Assembly: GCF_021742065.1 (NCBI RefSeq)
Contig: NZ_JAKKIE010000027.1
Coordinates: forward strand, 1-55,744
Source: Rhizorhapis sp. SPR117
GTDB lineage: Bacteria; Pseudomonadota; Alphaproteobacteria; Sphingomonadales; Sphingomonadaceae
Reading direction: 5' to 3'
Length of the DNA: 55,744 nucleotides
The notes below the pieces were generated by a model. That model searched no databases. It saw only the letters and a list, made by a program, of their open reading frames with translations, and had not been told where the DNA came from. Both the position numbers and the translations under genes were made by a program. Of this stretch, positions 50,811 through 55,744 are shown one piece after another (position 1 is the stretch's first letter; each line of letters begins with the position of its first letter).

Positions 50811-51052
50811 GGGTGGCTTTACTGCCCCACCCCAACCCCTCCCCTGAAGGGGAGGGGCTTTTTGTTGTTTCGGCCACTCGCCTTTCCGCCATTTCCACGT
50901 TGATGTTCGGTTGGCGGCCCGCTGAATTCTGGGCGGCGACGCCGGTCGAACTGCATGGGATATTTGCAGAAATGGAGCGGGTGCAGGCGGGCGATGTGCC
51001 GCCCGATACTGTCGATTTGGCAAACCTTATGGAGATGTTTCCCGATGGATGA
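50807..51052 (+). CDS. Tail assembly chaperone (g10.1-like) with repeat-derived N-terminus
   Basis: An 81-residue product if started at GTG 50807, which overlaps the g10 stop. The part VSATRLSAISTLMFGWRPAEFWAATPVELHGIF matches the short phage tail chaperone family that normally begins close to this region. Residues 5-20 (LLPHPNPSPEGEGLFV) are encoded by an inserted palindromic repeat. ATG 50903 is in frame but would cut into the conserved part. It overlaps the tape-measure start by 8 bases. Confidence 0.8.
   Translation: MRVALLPHPNPSPEGEGLFVVSATRLSAISTLMFGWRPAEFWAATPVELHGIFAEMERVQAGDVPPDTVDLANLMEMFPDG
50836..50865. repeat. Palindromic repeat inside g10.1-like gene
   Basis: CCCCTCCCC (50836-50844) and GGGGAGGGG (50849-50857) form a 9-bp stem with a TGAA loop, followed by CTTTTTG. 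It would act as an intrinsic terminator if not translated over. It is read in frame as PNPSPEGEGLF. Confidence 0.85.
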
Positions 51053-51602
51053 GGAAATTGAGCGGCTGGTCGTGTCCGTGCGGGCCGATACGCAGACTTT
51101 TGCGCGCGATGTGGCGGTAATGCGCGGCACACTGGACGGGCCGCTGGCCGATGGTGCGGAGCGGGCGGGCGGTGTGATCGAAGGGGCGCTGAGCCGGGCG
51201 GTGCGGACGGGCAAGCTCGGCTTTGAGGATTTGCGGCGGGTGGCGGTGAGCGCGATGGCGGAAATTGCGCGGTCGGCGATCAGTAGCGGGATCGGAAGCA
51301 TCGCTGGTGGCGGTGGCGGATTACTGTCGGGTGCGACCGGGATATTGACGGCGGCGCTCGGCTTGCCGGGACGGGCGACGGGCGGGCCGGTGTCGCCGGG
51401 ACAGGCCTATATGGTCGGTGAGCGCGGCCCGGAACTGTTTGTGCCGACGACAAGTGGGCAGGTGATGGCAGGCGGCGCTTCGTCCGTCCGTGACGTGCGG
51501 GTGACGGTGAACGTCAATGCCGGGCAGACGGGTGCACCAGAGGCTTTGGCGAAAAGTTCGCGGCAGGTGGCGCGGGCGGTGCGGCGGGCTTTGGGGGAGT
51601 AG
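51045..51602 (+). CDS. Short tail tape-measure protein (g11-like)
   Basis: A 185-residue protein from ATG 51045. EIERLVVSVRADTQTFARDVAVMRGTL and LSRAVRTGKLGFEDLRRVAVSAMAEIARSA belong to the lambda-like tape-measure C-terminal type. A Gly-rich hydrophobic stretch (SSGIGSIAGGGGGLLSG) and the ending GRATGGPVSPGQAYMVGERGPELFVP follow. GTA tape measures are short, matching short tails. Confidence 0.88.
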   Translation: MDEEIERLVVSVRADTQTFARDVAVMRGTLDGPLADGAERAGGVIEGALSRAVRTGKLGFEDLRRVAVSAMAEIARSAISSGIGSIAGGGGGLLSGATGILTAALGLPGRATGGPVSPGQAYMVGERGPELFVPTTSGQVMAGGASSVRDVRVTVNVNAGQTGAPEALAKSSRQVARAVRRALGE

Positions 51603-51618
51603 CTTCCACCAAGGACGT

Positions 51619-51689
51619 CCCCCTCTCCAACTCCGACTAGGCAGCAGTCTGCCAAGTCTATGTATCCTCCCCCCGGCGGGGGGAGGGAA
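51619..51689. repeat. GTA-cluster palindromic repeat, copy 4
   Basis: CCCCCTCTCCAACTCCGACTAGGC with a GGCAGCAGTCTGCC hairpin, then CCTCCCCCC-GGC-GGGGGGAGG. It lies between the tape-measure and g12-like genes and, as in copy 1, its purine end sits just before a ribosome site. Confidence 0.8.
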
Positions 51690-51698
51690 AGGTTGAAT

Positions 51699-54017
51699 AT
51701 GACATATTGGCTGGCCGCTGACCGCAAGGGGCGGGAGAGCGGATTTGTGAAGCGTTTCTGCCCGAGCCTGTGGACCGTCAATTTCCCGCGTCCAATGGTG
51801 GCGTCAGTGGTGACGAGCGCGGCGGATGCGTTGCGGGTCGATGCGGTTTTCTATCGCAAGGACGATCTGGCGGGGTTGATATGGGAGAGTGAGGACCAGT
51901 GGGATCATCCCCTGCTGGCCTATGAGACGAACCGGGATTTCCGAAGGTGTACGCTGAAGTTCCGGTGGCGCAGTTCCGGGGTGAAGACGCTCAACGCGTT
52001 GAATGGGCCGACGCTGACCATCGAGGGGCGCGATGCGACAGGCACGGCGCGCAGTTGGTATGTGCGGTTGTGGAATTATGCCGATGGATCGCCCGAGGAT
52101 GCGGTGATTGCGCTGGACTTTGGCGATATGGACGGCGGGTTTCTGTTGCCGGGGGAGGCCGATCCCGTTTGGGCGGGCGATGTGGACCGCATGTTCATTT
52201 CGCTGGTGCCGCCCGATTATGACACCAGCGATGCGTTTCTGTCTGCACCGGCCCAGGGATGGGCGGAGCTGACGAAAATGGTATGCGACGGGTCGGGGTC
52301 GGTGATGGAGCGGGGCGATGTCATGGTGCCCGAACATGGGCTGTGCATGGCGACCGGCTATGACGATGCGTACAACCAGACGCCTGAGCGCGTGCTGCGC
52401 AGCATTTTGGCGCTCGGCTACCGTGGGGACATTAATCATTATGTCGGGATGAGCCATTATTTCCGGCTCGAACCGCTTTATGGCGGGCTGTATATCAGTC
52501 TGGCCGGGGGCGTGCTGAATGGACCATGCGCCGCCTGGCACGCGGATTTTGCGGCGCGGGCAAAGGCGTTGGGATATGGTTTGATCCTGTCGCTATCCTA
52601 TGAACTGCTCAATGAGCATTGCTGGAACGACTGGAGACAGCGGGCGGAGAATGGCGATCCGGCGCTGACCGGTTGGGATCCGCCTTCGACGCTGCTGTCA
52701 CCGGCACATGCGGGTGCAATGAGCTATTTGCAGCAGGTCGGGCGAGCCTTTGTGGCGATTGCGCGGGATGCGGGGCTGACCGTCAAGTTTCAGGTGGGCG
52801 AGCCGTGGTGGTGGATCATGAGCGATGGCCGTATCTGCCTGTATGACGATGCGGCGAAGGCGGCCTTTGGCGGCGTGCCTGTGTCGATTCCCGACATCCG
52901 GGCGCCGCTGAATCTGGCGCAGAAGGACTTGCTTGATGCGGCGGGCGTGCTGCTGGCCACATCGACGGCGGCGCTGGCGGCGGCTGCGCGGGTGGAAGCG
53001 CCCGGAGCGGTGACGCATCTGCTGGTCTACCTGCCCACGGTCCTTGACCCGCTGGCGCCTGAGGCACAGCGGGCCAACGTGCCGGAGGGCTGGGCCGCGC
53101 CGGCGTTCGATGTGCTGCAACTGGAAGATTATGACTGGGTGACGGAGGGGCGCTCTGCCCTGACGGGTGGGGCGGTGGCGGCGATGACCGCGCGGCTTGG
53201 CTACCCCATTGACGAGCAGCATTATTTTTCGGGCTTTGTGCTGAATGCCGAGGACAGCATGCAATGGGCGCGGATCGCCGAAGCGGCGGATGCGGCGCGG
53301 GTGCGCGGCACGGCGGGGGTCTTTATCTGGGCATTGCCGCAGATGTGCCGGGACGGCTTTACCTATTTTCGGATTTCGGAGGAGAGCGACGTGGACGCGT
53401 TTGACGATGTGCTGTTTCCGCTGGCGCTGGGGCGTGAGGCAAGCGTTGCCCCGGCCTTTTCCACGCAGATTGTTGAAAGCCAGGGAGGGCATGAACAGCG
53501 CAGCAGCGACTGGGCCGATGCGCGCATGCGCTATGATGCAGGGCCCGGCGTGCGGTCAGAGGCGGATATGGCGTTGCTGATCGCCTTTTTCCGGGCGCGG
53601 CGTGGGGCGGCCAAGGGGTTTCGTTTTACCGACCCGCTCGATGACCGCAGTTGCGATCTGGACAGGGCGCCGATCATGCTGGATCAGCGCCTGGGCATTG
53701 GTGATGGCGCGACCAGCCAGTTCCAGCTTTGCAAATATTATGGCGAGGATGAGGAGGCGCAGCAGCGGCGTATCACGCGGCCGGTAGCGGGCAGCATTTC
53801 GGTCGCAGTCGATGGCGTTGCCGCAAGCGGATGGTCGCATCTTGGCAAGGGCGTAATTGCTTTTGACACGGGGCCAGCGGCGGACGCTACCCTGAGAGCC
53901 GGGTTCAGGTTCGATGTGCCGGTGCGCTTTGCGCAGGACAGTCTGGAGGTAAGCCGGGCGACCTTCGCGGCGGGGGAAGCGCCGTCGGTGCCGCTGGTCG
54001 AAATTCGGGAGGGGTGA
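51699..54017 (+). CDS. g12-like tail protein (DUF2460) with large TIM-barrel-like N-terminal region
   Basis: A 772-residue protein from ATG 51699. Residues 1-150 are a beta-rich segment (MTYWLAADRKGRESGFVKRFCP). Residues 190-590 look like a (beta/alpha)8 glycosidase-type fold (ILALGYRGDINHYVGMSHYFRLE, YGLILSLSYELLNEHCW, VKFQVGEPWWW, DVLQLEDYDWV, FIWALPQM). The last 170 residues, from about PAFSTQIVESQGGHEQRSSDWADARMRYD, are the DUF2460 distal-tail domain of GTA g12. Classical g12 proteins are only about 200 residues long. Similar long versions in sphingomonads have been called non-contractile tail sheath proteins; I recall this name but cannot verify it. Confidence 0.82.
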   Translation: MTYWLAADRKGRESGFVKRFCPSLWTVNFPRPMVASVVTSAADALRVDAVFYRKDDLAGLIWESEDQWDHPLLAYETNRDFRRCTLKFRWRSSGVKTLNALNGPTLTIEGRDATGTARSWYVRLWNYADGSPEDAVIALDFGDMDGGFLLPGEADPVWAGDVDRMFISLVPPDYDTSDAFLSAPAQGWAELTKMVCDGSGSVMERGDVMVPEHGLCMATGYDDAYNQTPERVLRSILALGYRGDINHYVGMSHYFRLEPLYGGLYISLAGGVLNGPCAAWHADFAARAKALGYGLILSLSYELLNEHCWNDWRQRAENGDPALTGWDPPSTLLSPAHAGAMSYLQQVGRAFVAIARDAGLTVKFQVGEPWWWIMSDGRICLYDDAAKAAFGGVPVSIPDIRAPLNLAQKDLLDAAGVLLATSTAALAAAARVEAPGAVTHLLVYLPTVLDPLAPEAQRANVPEGWAAPAFDVLQLEDYDWVTEGRSALTGGAVAAMTARLGYPIDEQHYFSGFVLNAEDSMQWARIAEAADAARVRGTAGVFIWALPQMCRDGFTYFRISEESDVDAFDDVLFPLALGREASVAPAFSTQIVESQGGHEQRSSDWADARMRYDAGPGVRSEADMALLIAFFRARRGAAKGFRFTDPLDDRSCDLDRAPIMLDQRLGIGDGATSQFQLCKYYGEDEEAQQRRITRPVAGSISVAVDGVAASGWSHLGKGVIAFDTGPAADATLRAGFRFDVPVRFAQDSLEVSRATFAAGEAPSVPLVEIREG

Positions 54018-54020
54018 GCG

Positions 54021-54833
54021 ATGGAGGCCTTGAATGCGGAACTGGTGGCGCTGGCCTTTTGCTGGCGGCTGGACAGGCGGGACGGGGTGAGTCTGGGGCT
54101 GACGTCGCATGACCGCGATCTGGTCGTGGGCGGCTTTGCCTATCGGGCCGCACCCGGGATGCTGCCATCGGCGGTCAGTGTCGGGGCGGGGCTGGACGTC
54201 GATAGCATGGACGTGAAGGGCGCACTGACCGCTGACGCGATTTGCGAAGCGGATCTGGCGGCGGGGCGATGGGATGGAGCGGCATTGCGGTTGTACCTGA
54301 CCGACTGGAGTGCGCCGGGGGAGATGTGGCTGGAATTGGCGCGGGGCGAACTGGGCGCGGTGGAGCGCTCTGGGGATAGTTTTGCCGCTGAATTACGGGG
54401 ACCGGTGGCGTTGCTGGACGGGCCGGTTGCACCAGAGACGTCGCCCGATTGTCGGGCCGCGCTGGGTGATCGGGATTGCCGCATCGACCTGTCGAAGCGT
54501 CGGGTGCGCGCGCGGGTTGCATCGGTCGATGGCGAGAGCGTGCTGGTGGAGGGCGGGGGTCTGGCGGCGGGGGCCTATGGCTTTGGCGGCTTGCGGTGGC
54601 TGGATGGCGCCAATGCAGGGGTGTCGCAAATGGTGGCTGGGTCCGATGCAACACACATAACCCTGACCGATGCGCCGCCCTTTGCTGTGGCGGCCGGGGC
54701 GCTGGTGGAATTGACGCAGGGTTGCGACAAGCGGCTGGACACCTGTTCGGCGCGGTTCGGCAATGCCGTCAACTTTCGAGGTGAACCGCATTTGCCGGGG
54801 AATGACCTGCTGACGCGCTATCCGGGTGGGTGA
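54021..54833 (+). CDS. DUF2163 / BR0599-family tail hub protein (g13-like)
   Basis: A 270-residue protein. The DUF2163 part (ALAFCWRLDRRDGVSLGLTSHDRDLVVGGFAYRAAPGMLPSAV) and the C-terminal phage BR0599 segment (SPDCRAALGDRDCRIDLSKRRVRARV and LTQGCDKRLDTCSARFGNAVNFRGEPHLPGNDLLTRYPGG) are intact. The conserved cysteines match the iron-sulfur hub described for RcGTA g13. It should be followed by g14 (NlpC/P60 peptidase) and g15, which are not in this window. Confidence 0.92.
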   Translation: MEALNAELVALAFCWRLDRRDGVSLGLTSHDRDLVVGGFAYRAAPGMLPSAVSVGAGLDVDSMDVKGALTADAICEADLAAGRWDGAALRLYLTDWSAPGEMWLELARGELGAVERSGDSFAAELRGPVALLDGPVAPETSPDCRAALGDRDCRIDLSKRRVRARVASVDGESVLVEGGGLAAGAYGFGGLRWLDGANAGVSQMVAGSDATHITLTDAPPFAVAAGALVELTQGCDKRLDTCSARFGNAVNFRGEPHLPGNDLLTRYPGG

Positions 54834-54845
54834 GGAAGCCCATAT

Positions 54846-54885
54846 CCCCTCTCCCCGACCCTCTCCCCTGAAGGAGAAGGGTAGA
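54846..54885. repeat. Palindromic repeat after g13-like gene
   Basis: CCCTCTCCCC... followed by ACCCTCTCC-CCTGA-A-GGAGAAGGGT (54858-54882), a hairpin of the same style as the repeats inside the cluster, with a mismatch. It is the last cluster-type repeat. The next 200 bases (54886-55089) are AT-richer and contain only a tandem CTGTGCAGGA (54931-54940, 54942-54951); no gene is seen there. Confidence 0.7.
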
Positions 54886-55089
54886 TTTCTAATATATTGA
54901 TAAACAATCAAGAAATTAAGCTGGTTTCACCTGTGCAGGAACTGTGCAGGAGATTCTGCCCAAATAGATCATTTTCTTGAGTCCATATTGGCCGAATTGC
55001 CGAGTCGCCGCAATGCAGTTGCCGCGACTCGCGTCGGTGCGGCATGAGCGACGGGCGCGAGAGAAAGAGGAAACGATAGGACGGACACC

Positions 55090-55305
55090 ATGCGGGCAAG
55101 GCGCAGACAGGACGAAGAACGCATGAAGGCGCGGGCGCGCCGGATCATGGGGCTGTGGTCGCGCGGGCTATCCGTGCCGGAGCATTCCCCGCGCGCGGTC
55201 GGGCGCAATGCCTCGACGCATTGCCGCCCGTGCTCCTGCTCTCTGTGCAGCGGCCATAAGGACGTGCCGCCGAAGCGCGAGCGCGGTTTCGAGTATCAGG
55301 GCTGA
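55090..55305 (+). CDS. Small basic CxCxxC protein
   Basis: A 71-residue product (MRARRRQDEERMKARARRIM). The C-terminal half has a cysteine-rich motif CRPCSCSLCSGH that could bind a metal such as zinc. Short proteins with a CSCxxC centre are frequent on alphaproteobacterial plasmids and integrative elements, with no known role. The upstream GAGGAAACGATAGG provides a possible ribosome site. It lies next to an ArdC-like gene. Confidence 0.55.
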   Translation: MRARRRQDEERMKARARRIMGLWSRGLSVPEHSPRAVGRNASTHCRPCSCSLCSGHKDVPPKRERGFEYQG

Positions 55306-55434
55306 AAGCCTCCTTTTTATCTCTGCCCGCTGGCGGGCTTTCCGGCGCGGCCCCAAAGGCCGCGCCGTCGACTCAGGGGTGGGTCGGGCGGGATAAGGAA
55401 TAGCCGCCGTCACGCATGACGGCGGCTCGGCAAA

Positions 55435-55453
55435 GCCGGAGGGTTCCTCCGGC
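55435..55453 (-). terminator. Hairpin terminator after ArdC-like gene
   Basis: On the minus strand GCCGGAGG pairs with CCTCCGGC just after the ArdC stop, followed by a short T-run (TTTG). A second hairpin (GCCGCCGTCA/TGACGGCGGC, 55404-55427) follows it and a third GCGCGGCC/GGCCGCGC (55347-55368) lies further on. Confidence 0.6.
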
Positions 55454-55459
55454 TTCTGT

Positions 55460-55744
55460 TCATGCGGCTTCCTTCACTTCTTCGGCCTTCGGCTGCAAAC
55501 CATGCAAATAGTCGGCGGCGCGCTGCGCGTGGGCGGCGGCGCTGAAGATGGCGCGTTTGTCTTCCTTCAACACTTTGAGCCAATGCCCGAGATAGGCGGC
55601 GTGTTCGTCGCGGGGCTCGGGGCTCAAGGCCAGGTCGGCGCAGAGAAAAGCCGCGCCAAGCTCTGCCACATATCCTGACAGTCCAGCCAAAAACGGCGGT
55701 TGGAAGGTGAAATCCATCGGTGCCTCCAGCACTGCCCAAAACCC
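55460..55744 (-). CDS. ArdC-like antirestriction/zincin protein, C-terminal part (partial)
   Basis: The open frame enters from the right edge and covers 94 codons. The C-terminal region YVAELGAAFLCADLALSPEPRDEHAAYLGHWLKVLKEDKRAIFSAAAHAQRAADYLHGLQ matches the end of the zincin-like metallopeptidase domain of ArdC/PrgD-type proteins, which protect incoming conjugative DNA. The catalytic HExxH would lie beyond the window. Residues before YVAELG deviate from the usual YAxEELVAELG, so a small rearrangement there is possible. It marks plasmid or integrative-element DNA. Confidence 0.7.
   Translation of the reverse strand, partial: GFWAVLEAPMDFTFQPPFLAGLSGYVAELGAAFLCADLALSPEPRDEHAAYLGHWLKVLKEDKRAIFSAAAHAQRAADYLHGLQPKAEEVKEAA

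Overview
The window is high-GC DNA with dense, tightly overlapping operons. Gene content points to a sphingomonad alphaproteobacterium (Sphingobium/Sphingomonas/Novosphingobium type). The supporting evidence is a DUF5818 protein, a V-type-like exosortase/EpsI pair with a small accessory membrane protein, a gene-transfer-agent (GTA)-like structural cluster with DUF6127 and a very large g12-like protein, and alphaproteobacterial palindromic repeats. The genus is an inference from remembered family distributions; no search was run.

Left edge (1-4050): remains of a mobile island. It holds a C-terminal piece resembling a serine recombinase, two unrecognised proteins and a RecD2-like helicase coupled by an ATGA overlap. 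The island ends exactly at the 3' end of a tRNA-Ser(GGA) gene, a classical integration site. Next come a DUF5818 protein, UDP-glucose 6-dehydrogenase (supplying UDP-glucuronate), an O6-methylguanine methyltransferase, a TetR-family regulator and a large DUF2339 membrane protein.

Middle (about 10.6-40.0 kb): a large exopolysaccharide locus. It includes a Wzy/ligase-like polymerase, a polyprenyl-phosphate sugar transferase, two GT2 enzymes, an Alg14/Alg13-like glycosyltransferase, a GT2-GtrA fusion paired with a GT-C enzyme, and a methyltransferase. Decoration enzymes are numerous: a hexapeptide acetyltransferase, two free acyltransferase-3 proteins, a polysaccharide pyruvyl transferase next to an FrhB-like iron-sulfur protein, and one adenylation-carrier-acyltransferase fusion. 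Export is represented by a PPIase-like lipoprotein, an outer-membrane barrel, Wza-, Wzz- and BY-kinase-like proteins, then exosortase and EpsI. An RTX beta-helix protein and a HlyD adaptor suggest a type I-secreted polysaccharide-modifying enzyme. I see no Wzx flippase, no type I ABC transporter and no PEP-CTERM substrate in the window.

Right (40.1-54.8 kb): a glutathione-dependent formaldehyde oxidation operon (dehydrogenase, VOC protein, S-formylglutathione hydrolase). It is followed by a GTA-like cluster in the order g1 (frameshifted), terminase, portal, DUF6127, protease, capsid, connector, stopper, a small unknown, tail terminator, tail tube, two chaperones, tape measure, g12-like and g13-like. 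The cluster is peppered with palindromic repeats, two of which have become part of coding sequences. A strong promoter with an embedded palindrome and an intrinsic terminator lies just before g1. Genes equivalent to g14 and g15 are absent. After g13 the window passes into DNA with a small CxCxxC protein and a partial ArdC-like antirestriction gene, typical of plasmids or integrative elements.
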